Source: Spirochaetaceae bacterium (GTDB taxonomy: Bacteria; Spirochaetota; Spirochaetia; Sphaerochaetales; Sphaerochaetaceae). From it: 26,775 nt of DNA. The position numbers and the translations under genes were made by a program. The number at the start of each line of letters is the position of its first letter. Position 1 is the stretch's first letter. Below are positions 8,049 to 14,922 of this stretch, piece by piece. The stretch is from the NCBI GenBank assembly GCA_016649775.1, contig JAENWY010000003.1, positions 1 through 26,775 on the forward strand, written 5' to 3'. A model generated the notes under the pieces. The model ran no database searches. It saw only the letters and a list, made by a program, of their open reading frames with translations, and was not told the DNA's origin.

Positions 8049-8072
8049 ACAATTATATTAAGGAGCTCTGCA

Positions 8073-8165
8073 GTGCCTTGTGGAAGAAAAAGAAAGAAGC
8101 ATAAGATTGCTACTCATAAGAGAAAAAAACAGCTCAGAAAGAATAGACATAAAAATAAAAAATAA
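8073..8165 (+). CDS. AURKAIP1/COX24-domain small ribosomal protein (bS22/mS38-like), 30 residues
   Basis: A 30-residue, extremely basic protein. It starts at GTG (8073), 7 bases after a strong AAGGAG (8060-8065), and ends TAA at 8165. The sequence begins M-PCGRKRKKHKIATHKRK and continues with QLRKNRHKNKK. This is the KRxKKHKxxTHKRKKxLRKNRHK pattern of the AURKAIP1/COX24 domain, the family of mitochondrial mS38 and bacterial bS22, which sits on the small ribosomal subunit. About two thirds of the residues are Lys, Arg or His, so it will bind RNA. It is short enough to be missed by ordinary gene callers. It lies just upstream of rpsF and is separated from it by two hairpins with T runs. Confidence 0.87.
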   Translation: MPCGRKRKKHKIATHKRKKQLRKNRHKNKK

Positions 8166-8212
8166 TTGTCATTTCTTTTGCAATTGCTTCATAGCTTAAT
8201 TGCTGTAATATC

Positions 8213-8240
8213 AAGACCGCCAGTTTAACTGACGGTTTTT
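8213..8240 (+). terminator. Terminator after the bS22-like gene
   Basis: AAGACCG (8213-8219) pairs with CGGTTTT (8233-8239) and, past one mismatch, CAGTT with AACTG; five T at 8236-8240. It follows the small gene by about 48 bases. Confidence 0.7.
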
Positions 8241-8255
8241 GATGAGAGAAAAAAT

Positions 8256-8287
8256 GTCGCGATAGATTATCGCACTTTATTTTTTTA
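8256..8287 (+). terminator. Second hairpin with T run between bS22-like gene and rpsF
   Basis: GCGATA (8259-8264) pairs perfectly with TATCGC (8268-8273) over a 3-base loop; GT (8256-8257) and AC (8274-8275) extend it past a bulged C. A T-rich run (8276-8286) follows. Together with 8213-8240 it makes a tandem terminator, so rpsF is likely expressed from its own start. Confidence 0.5.
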
Positions 8288-8291
8288 TACT
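8286..8291 (+). promoter_or_regulatory. Possible -10 box for rpsF operon
   Basis: TATACT at 8286-8291 would start transcription near 8298, just in front of the rpsF leader fold. No convincing -35 is visible, so the call is weak. Confidence 0.3.
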
Positions 8292-8318
8292 TGCTTAAAA
8301 ATTAATAAAATAAAGAAA

Positions 8319-8363
8319 CCTCTTTATCAACTATTTAAAGTTGATCAAATGTCCGTAAGGAGG
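8319..8363 (+). promoter_or_regulatory. rpsF leader fold, S6:S18-type autoregulatory motif
   Basis: P1: CCTCTTT (8319-8325) pairs with AAGGAGG (8357-8363), seven pairs with one G-U, which buries the whole rpsF ribosome-binding site. P2 follows directly: ATCAACT (8326-8332) pairs with AGTTGAT (8339-8345), loop of 6. On the 3' side an 11-base bulge (8346-8356) contains CCG (8353-8355). In the known S6:S18 leader motif, two helices flank a bulge with a conserved CCG that mimics the S6:S18 site on 16S rRNA, and binding represses rpsF. Here S6 (rpsF) and S18 (rpsR) are in the same operon. The pairing is seen; the assignment is by resemblance. Confidence 0.72.
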
Positions 8364-8367
8364 AACC

Positions 8368-8649
8368 ATGAGAAATTATGAGTTCACAATTATCTTCGAT
8401 ACAACTGAAGAAAAAACACAAGCTGGTCTTAAGCTAGTAACTAGTTTGTTTGAAGCTGCTAGTGTAGAAATCACTAAGCAGGATGATATGGGTGTAAGAT
8501 TATTCGCCTACGAAATGAAAAAACAAGATAAGGGTCATTATTTCTATTATGAAATTAGTGCAGATCCTGCTTCTATTGTTACTTTCGAGAAGAAATTTTT
8601 ACTTAGCAATACAATCATTAAATACTTGTTTGTTAGCAAGGAAAAATAA
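8368..8649 (+). CDS. rpsF: Ribosomal protein bS6
   Basis: 93 residues, the short form of S6, which binds the central domain of 16S rRNA together with S18. MRNYEFTIIFDTTEE is the usual beta-strand start, and YEMKKQDKGHYFYYEISADPASIVTFEKKF covers the middle sheet and helix; the end KYLFVSKEK lacks the acidic tail of enteric S6. The ATG at 8368 follows AAGGAGG at 4 bases, and that site is paired in the leader fold at 8319-8363. First gene of the rpsF-ssb-rpsR-DUF2232-rplI-dnaB run. Confidence 0.95.
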   Translation: MRNYEFTIIFDTTEEKTQAGLKLVTSLFEAASVEITKQDDMGVRLFAYEMKKQDKGHYFYYEISADPASIVTFEKKFLLSNTIIKYLFVSKEK

Positions 8650-8680
8650 GCTTTTATTTTTAAATTAGTGGAGTATTAAA

Positions 8681-9274
8681 ATGGCAAATGACTTAAATAG
8701 TGTTGCGTTAGTCGGTAGACTTACTCGAGCATGCGATATGCGTTATACAAATAGTGGATATCAAATCTGTTCTTTTTCTATTGCGTTAACCAAAAGTAGA
8801 AAACAAGCAGATGGCACATGGCAAGAGCAAGCTCATTTTTTTGAATGTACTTACTTTGGTAAAGTTGCAGAAGCAGTATCTCAGTACCTACAGAAAGGTC
8901 AACAAGTTGCAATTCAAGGTTCCCTTGAACAACAAACTTGGGAAACCAATGGACAAAAACGAAGCAAAGTTATAGTTATAGTCAACTCTTTGACATTAAT
9001 TGGTAGACCTAGTAACCAGACTTCTGGACAAAATGCTGGTTATCAACAGTCAATGCAGAATAATGGATATTCAAATCAATCTAATAGCGGTTATAACAAC
9101 CAACAACAATTTGGTAACACTCAAACCAGTGGTTCTAACGGTGGTGGACCTACATACAATAGCTATAAAGGTAATGGATCAACTCCAGCTCCTGCTGCTT
9201 CAGTAGTAGAACCTTCAACTTTTGCACCTAGTATAACTGGTCCAGAAGAGTTTGATGATGATATCCCATTCTAA
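8681..9274 (+). CDS. ssb: Single-stranded DNA-binding protein
   Basis: 197 residues. The OB fold covers about 1-108: NSVALVGRLTRACDMRYTNSG, QEQAHFFECTYFGKVAEAV and KGQQVAIQGSLEQQTWETNG are the standard SSB strands. A disordered Gln/Asn/Gly/Ser-rich linker (about 110-185) leads to the acidic tip DDDIPF, the docking peptide for replication and repair partners. It coats single strands at the fork, and dnaB of the same cluster is a natural partner in replication. It sits between rpsF and rpsR as in many bacteria. Ribosome-binding site GGAG precedes the ATG. Confidence 0.96.
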   Translation: MANDLNSVALVGRLTRACDMRYTNSGYQICSFSIALTKSRKQADGTWQEQAHFFECTYFGKVAEAVSQYLQKGQQVAIQGSLEQQTWETNGQKRSKVIVIVNSLTLIGRPSNQTSGQNAGYQQSMQNNGYSNQSNSGYNNQQQFGNTQTSGSNGGGPTYNSYKGNGSTPAPAASVVEPSTFAPSITGPEEFDDDIPF

Positions 9275-9296
9275 AAATATTTTAGGAGAAATAACA

Positions 9297-9578
9297 ATGA
9301 GCGAAGAAAACGCAAAGATAGAAGAGGGCTCAAGAGCTCCAAGAGAAAGAAGAAATAACTCACAACGCCGTGGTAATTTCAGAAAGAAAGTTTGTAGATT
9401 TTGTGCTAGTAAGACTACACCTGATTACAAGAACCCAGAACAGTTAAAAAGATATACTACAGAAAAAGGCAAAATCCTTCCTGCACGTATTACCGGTAAC
9501 TGTGCTAAACACCAGAGAGCTGTATCCGCTGAAATCAAGAAAGCACGTGTCCTTGGATATTTACCTTTTGAGAAGTAG
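9297..9578 (+). CDS. rpsR: Ribosomal protein bS18, zinc-binding form
   Basis: 93 residues from ATG 9297, which follows TAGGAGA by 7 bases. An ATG further upstream in frame (9252) overlaps ssb and adds a non-family head, so it is rejected. A basic N-terminal tail (RAPRERRNNSQRRGNFRKK) precedes KVCRFCASKTTPDYKN, then RYTTEKGKILPARITGNCAKHQRAVSAEIKKARVLGYLPF, the S18 signature. CxxC plus C and H (NCAKH) mark the zinc-holding C+ type. S18 pairs with S6 on the 30S platform and probably in the leader repression of this operon. Confidence 0.96.
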   Translation: MSEENAKIEEGSRAPRERRNNSQRRGNFRKKVCRFCASKTTPDYKNPEQLKRYTTEKGKILPARITGNCAKHQRAVSAEIKKARVLGYLPFEK

Positions 9579-9585
9579 ATAATAT

Positions 9586-10554
9586 ATGGCAATAATGGTA
9601 CCAGATAGAAAATATACTAACTTAGGAATAGCGGTAGGTGTTTGCTTTTTGCTATACGTGCTAGGTTTTACTTCATTTTTCTTTGTACTTCCTTTGCTAA
9701 TATTTTTTACACAAAGTGGACAGAGAGATCAGACACTTATATCATTAGTAGGTTTGCTTATAGCAGTTCTACTTTTTGAGATTATACCTGTACGGAATAA
9801 TCTTTCGGATCCAACAAGTGCCGGATTACTCTCGATTGGATTGTTTTTGCCTATAGTATTGGTAGGTTGCTCAATAGTTTGGGTTTTACTTTCATCCTAT
9901 AGACTTCTGGTAAGATACATTGGTAGTTCGATTTTTATTGTAGCTACTATTGTAATTTTTGGATGGTTTTTAAAATTACATCCGGATATCTCAAAAGGAA
10001 TTGATGATGCAATTGTATCATTGTTAAATACCCTTTTTAGTGGTTCGAATGTGCACCCGTTAGATTCTGCTTTATTACCTAATGTGTCCTCAGCTGAGTT
10101 ATACAAAGTAATTAAGAATCTTATGCTTGTAATGTTGCTTCCATTAAGTGCAGCAATATTTGGTTTTAATGCATTCATTAGTATTTCGTCTCCATCTTAT
10201 CTTGGGGATACTAAATTTGATGAGAGGGTAGCCTCTTGGAAATTACCAGAAACATTAGTTTGGTTTTTCTTAGCATCTTGGTTATTAGTTCTATTTGACC
10301 AATTATTTGGTATAAATAGCACTTTAAAAATTGGTGTTTGGAATATAGCTTTATTTTTAGGTATTCTTTATGCAGTTCAGGGATTAGCAATAATTCTTTA
10401 TAAACTTAATGCAAAGGGAAAGAAAATTAGGGCCGTAAAACTATTTATGATAGTAACTATATTAACAATATTATTACAGGGCTTAAACATAGGGATTGTA
10501 CTCGGGCTTCCAATTTTAGGAGTCACAGAGACATGGTTTACATATAGAAAGTAA
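9586..10554 (+). CDS. DUF2232-like polytopic membrane protein
   Basis: 322 residues with about eight hydrophobic helices over the whole length, for example 14-42, 50-67, 75-101, 104-125, 180-206, 226-248, 253-278 and 287-310. It ends GLPILGVTETWFTYRK, which matches the LGxxDxWFxFRK ending of DUF2232 proteins such as YybS of Bacillus subtilis, which also sits near rplI and dnaB-type clusters. The function of the family is not known. The ATG at 9586 lies 7 bases after the rpsR stop; there is only a poor ribosome-binding site, and a second ATG at 9595 is possible. Position inside a ribosomal/replication operon suggests co-expression with growth. Confidence 0.7.
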   Translation: MAIMVPDRKYTNLGIAVGVCFLLYVLGFTSFFFVLPLLIFFTQSGQRDQTLISLVGLLIAVLLFEIIPVRNNLSDPTSAGLLSIGLFLPIVLVGCSIVWVLLSSYRLLVRYIGSSIFIVATIVIFGWFLKLHPDISKGIDDAIVSLLNTLFSGSNVHPLDSALLPNVSSAELYKVIKNLMLVMLLPLSAAIFGFNAFISISSPSYLGDTKFDERVASWKLPETLVWFFLASWLLVLFDQLFGINSTLKIGVWNIALFLGILYAVQGLAIILYKLNAKGKKIRAVKLFMIVTILTILLQGLNIGIVLGLPILGVTETWFTYRK

Positions 10555-10572
10555 CCACAAGGAGTTTTCAAT

Positions 10573-11181
10573 ATGAAAGTTATTCTTACACAAGATGTAA
10601 TTAACCTCGGAGAAGAGGGTGACGTTGTTGTAGCTAAAGACGGCTATGCACGTAACTACTTACTACCATCAGGTAGTGCAATTAAATTTAATAAAACAAA
10701 CATGGCTATTGTAAAAAGTCGTAATACTTCTATTGAATTAAGAAAAGAAGAAAAGAGAAAGTCCTCTGCAACTTTAGCAGAAAGACTAAATGATTTAGAA
10801 TTAACATTAATCGTAAGTGCTGGTGATTCCGGTAAACTTTTCGGTTCTGTTACTTCTTTAATGGTTCAAGATGCATTAGCAAAAGAAGGAATTGAAATCG
10901 AAAGAAAGAAGATTGAAGTTTCCTCACAAATGGTAAAAATGGTTGGTACTTATAGTATTCGTATCCATTTATACGAAAGTGATTTTGCTACGGTTAAATT
11001 AAATGTTGAAAGTGAAGCAATTGTTAAGCTTAAAGAAATGGAAGCTAAAAAAGCAGCTGAAGCTGCTGCAAAAGAAGCTGCAATTTCTGATAGAGCTACT
11101 GCAAGAGCTGCTGCTGAAACCGCTGCAAAAGTAGCTCCAGTTGAAGAAGTTACTGAAGAATCCACTCCTGTTACAGAGTAG
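10573..11181 (+). CDS. rplI: Ribosomal protein bL9 with long Ala/Glu tail
   Basis: 202 residues. The first 150 are a standard L9: MKVILTQDVINLGEEGDVVVAKDGYARNYLLPSGSA (N domain with YARNYL), the connecting helix, and a C domain SAGDSGKLFGSVTSLMVQDAL. Typical L9 ends near 148; here about 50 more residues rich in Ala, Lys and Glu follow (AKKAAEAAAKEAA, then EEVTEESTPVTE), probably helical then disordered. The ribosome-binding site AAGGAG precedes the ATG by 9 bases. L9 sits at the base of the L1 stalk and helps keep the reading frame. Two opposite-strand open frames over the tail are shadows of the Ala-rich codons. Confidence 0.95.
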   Translation: MKVILTQDVINLGEEGDVVVAKDGYARNYLLPSGSAIKFNKTNMAIVKSRNTSIELRKEEKRKSSATLAERLNDLELTLIVSAGDSGKLFGSVTSLMVQDALAKEGIEIERKKIEVSSQMVKMVGTYSIRIHLYESDFATVKLNVESEAIVKLKEMEAKKAAEAAAKEAAISDRATARAAAETAAKVAPVEEVTEESTPVTE

Positions 11182-11192
11182 TAGGAGCATAT

Positions 11193-12551
11193 ATGGCATC
11201 GCTAGATATTAATGGACGCATCCCCCCTCATAATGAGGATGCTGAACGTGCAATACTTGGTGCCGTTCTTTTAGATAGTAAGGTATTATTTGAAATATCT
11301 TCTATTTTAACAAAGGACGACTTTTACCGATTAGGGCATCAATCATTGTATCAGGCGATGCTTACTTTAAATGAAAACGATAGTTCTAAAACTATTGATA
11401 TTATATCTCTTACCGACCAACTTAAAAAAGATAATCTTTTGGAACAGTGTGGTGGGATGGCATATATATATTCTTTAACAGATAGTGTTCCATCTACTTC
11501 GAACGCTTTGTATTATGCAAAAATTATAAAGACTCAATCTATGAGAAGAAATCTTTTAAATGTTGCAAATATGCTTAAAGACGATTCATTTGATGAAAGT
11601 AAAGATATTAAAGATGTAGTTGATGATGGTGAAAATCTGTTATCTATGTTAGCAAGCAAAGGTAATGTTGCCAAAGATTACAAAGATGCTAGAGATCTTT
11701 TAGTACCCGTTATTAATGCTATTGAAAAGAGAACTAATGGCGAAAGCAGAAATGGCCTAGCTTCAGGGTTTCCTAAATTAGATAGTTATTTATCAGGTGG
11801 ATTTAAAGAGCAAGAGTATGTAGTAATTGGGGCTCGACCTTCAATTGGTAAAACTGCTTTTGCATTAACTGTTGCGATAAACATGGTTGTTAGAACCTCC
11901 TATAAGGTTGGTTTTTTATCATTAGAAATGCCTGCCCAGAGCCTTGTTGAGAGAGCTTTAGCTAGTGTTAGTCGTACTAGTTATTCTCATATAAGAACTG
12001 GTATTCTCAAAAATGAAGAACTTAATCAATTAATTAATGCTTGTGATATTCTTTCAAGTAAAGATTTTTATATTCAAGATACTCCAAATATGGAAGCTAC
12101 TGATGTAAGAACTCAAGCTAGAAAAATGAAAAGAGAAAAAGATATTGATATTCTTTTTATTGATTATATTGGTTTAATTCAAAGTTCTAATACTAATAAT
12201 GGTTTAGTTCCTAGACATGAACAAATTGCTAGTATCTCAAGAATGCTTAAACAATTAACAAGGGAATTAAACATTCCTATAGTTGTATTATCACAGGTAG
12301 GACGACAAAGTGATGGTGCTCTTCCAAAGTTAAGTGATTTAAGAGAATCTGGAGCTATTGAACAAGATGCTGATGTTGTAATATTACTTCATAGAAAATC
12401 TGATAGTGAAGACTTGATTCAAGATACAGAAGTTTTAATTGCAAAGAATCGTAATGGTGCTACAGGTAAACTTCATCTAGGTTTTAATAAAGAAATTGTA
12501 CGTTTTGAAGAGATGCTAAACGATATGTCGGCTAATCAACAGCCAAAATAA
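11193..12551 (+). CDS. dnaB: Replicative DNA helicase DnaB
   Basis: 452 residues, full length. The N-terminal domain begins PPHNEDAERAILGAVLLDS; the RecA-like C domain has Walker A GARPSIGKT (213-221), SLEMPAQSLVERAL (H1a), Walker B DIDILFIDYIGLI, the DnaB-typical VVLSQVGRQSDGALPKLSDLRESGAIEQDADVV with the Arg finger region, and AKNRNGATGKLHLGF. It forms the ring helicase that unwinds DNA at the fork. No intein. GGAG (11182-11186 area) precedes the ATG, 11 bases after the rplI stop. Last gene of the rpsF cluster; only a weak AT hairpin follows the stop. Confidence 0.97.
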   Translation: MASLDINGRIPPHNEDAERAILGAVLLDSKVLFEISSILTKDDFYRLGHQSLYQAMLTLNENDSSKTIDIISLTDQLKKDNLLEQCGGMAYIYSLTDSVPSTSNALYYAKIIKTQSMRRNLLNVANMLKDDSFDESKDIKDVVDDGENLLSMLASKGNVAKDYKDARDLLVPVINAIEKRTNGESRNGLASGFPKLDSYLSGGFKEQEYVVIGARPSIGKTAFALTVAINMVVRTSYKVGFLSLEMPAQSLVERALASVSRTSYSHIRTGILKNEELNQLINACDILSSKDFYIQDTPNMEATDVRTQARKMKREKDIDILFIDYIGLIQSSNTNNGLVPRHEQIASISRMLKQLTRELNIPIVVLSQVGRQSDGALPKLSDLRESGAIEQDADVVILLHRKSDSEDLIQDTEVLIAKNRNGATGKLHLGFNKEIVRFEEMLNDMSANQQPK

Positions 12552-13342
12552 TCTTAGAAAATTTAAATAAATTTTTATACTCCATTAATTAATAAGACTT
12601 TAACATAAAAGGCTTATTAAAGCTGGTCTGTATTAAATAACACAAAATTATACGATGTATGAGCAAAGAACTTCTGTAGCTTGTTTTTTGGCTATTATAG
12701 CTTATATTTGATTATATTATAAGTTTTATAAACTACAGGATTTACAATATTTAGATTCTTGATTAATTCTAATAGTTGTTTTCCAGGATTTTACTTGTAA
12801 AGAAAAATTTTACAGTTTTAGGTTTTCTAAAAAAAGCATATATCAGAGGCTAGTATGTTTATTATAGTGATATCTTTTTCATTTCTTTTGACAATATATA
12901 TTCAAATTGCATTTTATTAAAATAGATACATCAACATTAATGTTGCTATTCAAGTTGTTTGTTTTGAATTTTTAAGTTTGTAACACAATCGGTTAAGGTA
13001 GGTGAGACAGACAACAGTAATTCCATCATAAAAAATGTATATACAAATTTTGTTGTTGTGTCGGTTTTGCATACAAATAATTAAGAGATATAACTATAAA
13101 CATGATATTGATAAGTGAAACCTTAATTGATCTATGAGTGAAGTATGAGAGTTCTCTTTCCCTATTTATAAGTTTAAATTTGAATAATTCAATTATTATA
13201 TAATAGCTAAGTTGATAAATAAAGGTGACAAACTGAATATTTTATTTTGCTTTATTAGACAAATATCTTAATTGTCAAAGAGTAAATTAGATTGAGCAAT
13301 AACAGCAATATAAAGATATTTATTAATTAAAAAGATGTTCAG
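12552..13342. other. Long gene-free region between dnaB and the radical SAM gene
   Basis: Together with the terminator this is the largest gap in the window (846 nt). Seen: an AT-only hairpin just after dnaB (12558-12575 region); a hairpin AATAAG...CTTATT with inner CTTT/AAAG (12591-12618) without a T run; a small hydrophobic frame at 12855-12920; a perfect TTGACA box (12888-12893); a perfect 14-base palindrome CAACATTAATGTTG (12932-12945); a 13-base palindrome TTGAATAATTCAA (13180-13192) next to TATAAT (13199-13204); and a 9-bp inverted repeat (13261-13269 with 13312-13320). No protein remnant could be recognised on either strand. Confidence 0.6.
12855..12920 (+). CDS. Possible 21-residue hydrophobic peptide
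   Basis: ATG at 12855 follows AGAGG (12845-12849) by 5 bases. The peptide, starting MFIIVISFSFLLTIYIQI, is one short membrane helix with no charges, similar in size and character to type I toxin peptides. T-rich DNA gives hydrophobic frames by chance, and nothing else supports it, so this is only a candidate. Confidence 0.2.
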   Translation: MFIIVISFSFLLTIYIQIAFY

Positions 13343-13384
13343 ACATAAAAAACAATTGTAAAAAATTACAATTGTTTTTTATGT
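13199..13384 (+). ncRNA. Candidate small RNA between dnaB and the radical SAM gene
   Basis: A consensus TATAAT (13199-13204) would start a transcript near 13211. It runs through GGTGACAAACTG (13224-13235, also present at 7983-7994), GACAA/TTGTC (13258-13276 region) and a 9-bp long-range stem AAATATCTT (13261-13269) with AAGATATTT (13312-13320), then reaches a 19-bp terminator stem ending at 13384. That makes about 170 nt without an open frame. No -35 at standard spacing; no known RNA family recognised (tmRNA, RNase P, SRP and 6S cores are absent). Confidence 0.3.
13343..13384. terminator. Strong bidirectional terminator
   Basis: A perfect 19-bp stem: 13343-13361 with 13366-13384, loop AAAA. 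It includes A6 and T6 runs on both sides, so it can stop transcription from either direction. It lies 13 bases after the radical SAM stop (minus strand), and would also stop any rightward transcript from the gap. Confidence 0.88.
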
Positions 13385-13397
13385 AAAACTATATGAG

Positions 13398-14834
13398 TTA
13401 ATCGTTGACTACTTTATTTCCACTATTTTCTTTAGATTTTTTTTTAGCTTCTTTTTCTGCTACCATTTCTTTCCAAATCTCATCAGCTACAGGTGCCCAA
13501 GCTTTTGCATATTCAACATTTTTATCTGTTAAATGCTTAGCAACTTCTGGATCAGTGAAATCTGTTGATTTTGCACCAGCTTTTTCAACCATATCAGGTA
13601 GATTTTCAGGATTTTCTAACATTGGACAAGGTCTTAGCATATTTTCATTAAAAGGTTGTCTTTTCCTATATTGCATAAACAAAGGTTGTTGTAGAGCTTC
13701 TAATAAAGTATCTCTTTTAATATTAGCTGTTGAATAGTGAATGAATACACAAGGTTCAACATCTCCTAATGGGTTAATATGTAAGAAGTGTCTACCACCT
13801 GCAATACAACCTCCAACAAATTCAGCATCATTTTGGAAATCAATAGGTAATATTTGATGAGGATTATGTGAAGATCTAACTTCTCTTAATCTTTTAATAA
13901 ATACTCTTCTTTGTTCCGTAGTTGGAACTAGTTCATTAGTAGTTTTCTCTCCAACTGGCATAAAGTGGAAATACCATGCATATAATGCACCTTTTTCTTC
14001 AACTAGATTTAAAAATTCTTCAGATAAAACTGTTTCACAGTTATATTTTGTCCAACAAATTGAAAGACCAAAAGCTAGTTTATGAGCTTTTAAGATATCC
14101 ATAGCTTTCATTACTGCTTTAAAGCATCCTTTACCACGTCTAAAGTCGTTTTGTTCTTCTAACCCTTCTAGAGAAATACCTAGCATTATGTTTCCAAGTT
14201 TTTCCATTTCTATTGCAAAAGCTTCATCAACTAATGTTCCATTTGTAAAAGCTTGGAATACACAATCACTATGTTTCTTTGCTAATTTTATTATTTCATT
14301 TTTTCTAACTAGAGGTTCTCCTCCAGTCAATAAATAGAAATGTGTTCCAAGTTCTTTTCCTTGTGTAACTATGGAATCCATTTCTTCAAAGCTTAAGTTG
14401 TCTTTATTACCATATTCACCAGACCAACAGCCTTTACAATGCATATTACAAGCACTAGTTGGATCAAATAAAATTGTCCAAGGGACATTACAGTCATATT
14501 TTTCACTTGTCGCTCTTACTTTTGCTAGACCTTTATATCCAGCCTCATAGGCAAGATTAAGCAGTAAGGTTTTAATTTGATGTTGGTTTACATTTTTAAG
14601 AATTTTATTAGCATAGGGACCCCATTTTGATTCAGGATCATTTACCTGACTAATCATTCCCGAAAAAGCATTTCCACCTGATAATTTTTTGTCATCTTTA
14701 GTTGGTTTATAGAATTTATCTAGAACATTTAAAATATCGGAAATTCCTTCCTGTGGGTTTTTTTTTGCATGGTTTAAGCCTAAATCAATACCTGCTCCAA
14801 TGGCTGTACGTGTGGCTTTTTGAGTAATATTCAT
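13398..14834 (-). CDS. Radical SAM enzyme with Cys-rich C-terminal region, substrate unknown
   Basis: 478 residues. The radical SAM cluster motif is CNMHCKGC (C129, C133, C136), and the fold follows with FYLLTGGEPLVRK, FQAFTNGTLVDE and NIMLGISLEG. Further cysteines occur in GGCIAGGRHFLHINPLGDVEPC and RPCPMLEN, a SPASM/twitch-like region that could hold another iron-sulfur cluster. Unusually, about 120 mostly helical residues precede the core, and a Lys/Glu-rich tail ends it. Such proteins (COG0535 type) occur in anaerobes and are usually listed only as radical SAM proteins; a lipid- or peptide-modifying role is possible but not shown. AAGGAAG precedes the ATG. It stands alone, with its own terminator and upstream inverted repeats. 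A cluster-dependent enzyme fits an anaerobic host. Confidence 0.88.
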   Translation of the reverse strand: MNITQKATRTAIGAGIDLGLNHAKKNPQEGISDILNVLDKFYKPTKDDKKLSGGNAFSGMISQVNDPESKWGPYANKILKNVNQHQIKTLLLNLAYEAGYKGLAKVRATSEKYDCNVPWTILFDPTSACNMHCKGCWSGEYGNKDNLSFEEMDSIVTQGKELGTHFYLLTGGEPLVRKNEIIKLAKKHSDCVFQAFTNGTLVDEAFAIEMEKLGNIMLGISLEGLEEQNDFRRGKGCFKAVMKAMDILKAHKLAFGLSICWTKYNCETVLSEEFLNLVEEKGALYAWYFHFMPVGEKTTNELVPTTEQRRVFIKRLREVRSSHNPHQILPIDFQNDAEFVGGCIAGGRHFLHINPLGDVEPCVFIHYSTANIKRDTLLEALQQPLFMQYRKRQPFNENMLRPCPMLENPENLPDMVEKAGAKSTDFTDPEVAKHLTDKNVEYAKAWAPVADEIWKEMVAEKEAKKKSKENSGNKVVND

Positions 14835-14873
14835 AATTTACTTCCTTATATGTTTTTATTAAACTCTTATTTA

Positions 14874-14887
14874 AATAGTATACTATT
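14874..14887. repeat. 14-bp perfect palindrome in the radical SAM promoter region
   Basis: AATAGTATACTATT is its own reverse complement. On the minus strand it overlaps possible -10 boxes (TAATAG, TATACT), and TTGACC (minus strand, about 14906-14911) lies 18 bases from TAATAG. It could be an operator for the radical SAM gene or simply promoter sequence. Confidence 0.45.
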
Positions 14888-14922
14888 ACTAATTGACTCT
14901 AAAAATGGTCAAATAGTTACAA

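Noticed and set aside
10950..11199. Two minus-strand frames over the rplI tail
   Set aside because: Shadows created by Ala/Glu-rich codons; no start signals.
12655..12711. 18-residue frame after dnaB
   Set aside because: No ribosome-binding site and no support beyond an ATG.
12552..13397. tmRNA, RNase P RNA, SRP RNA or 6S RNA in the long gap
   Set aside because: Conserved cores of these RNAs were looked for by eye on both strands and not seen.
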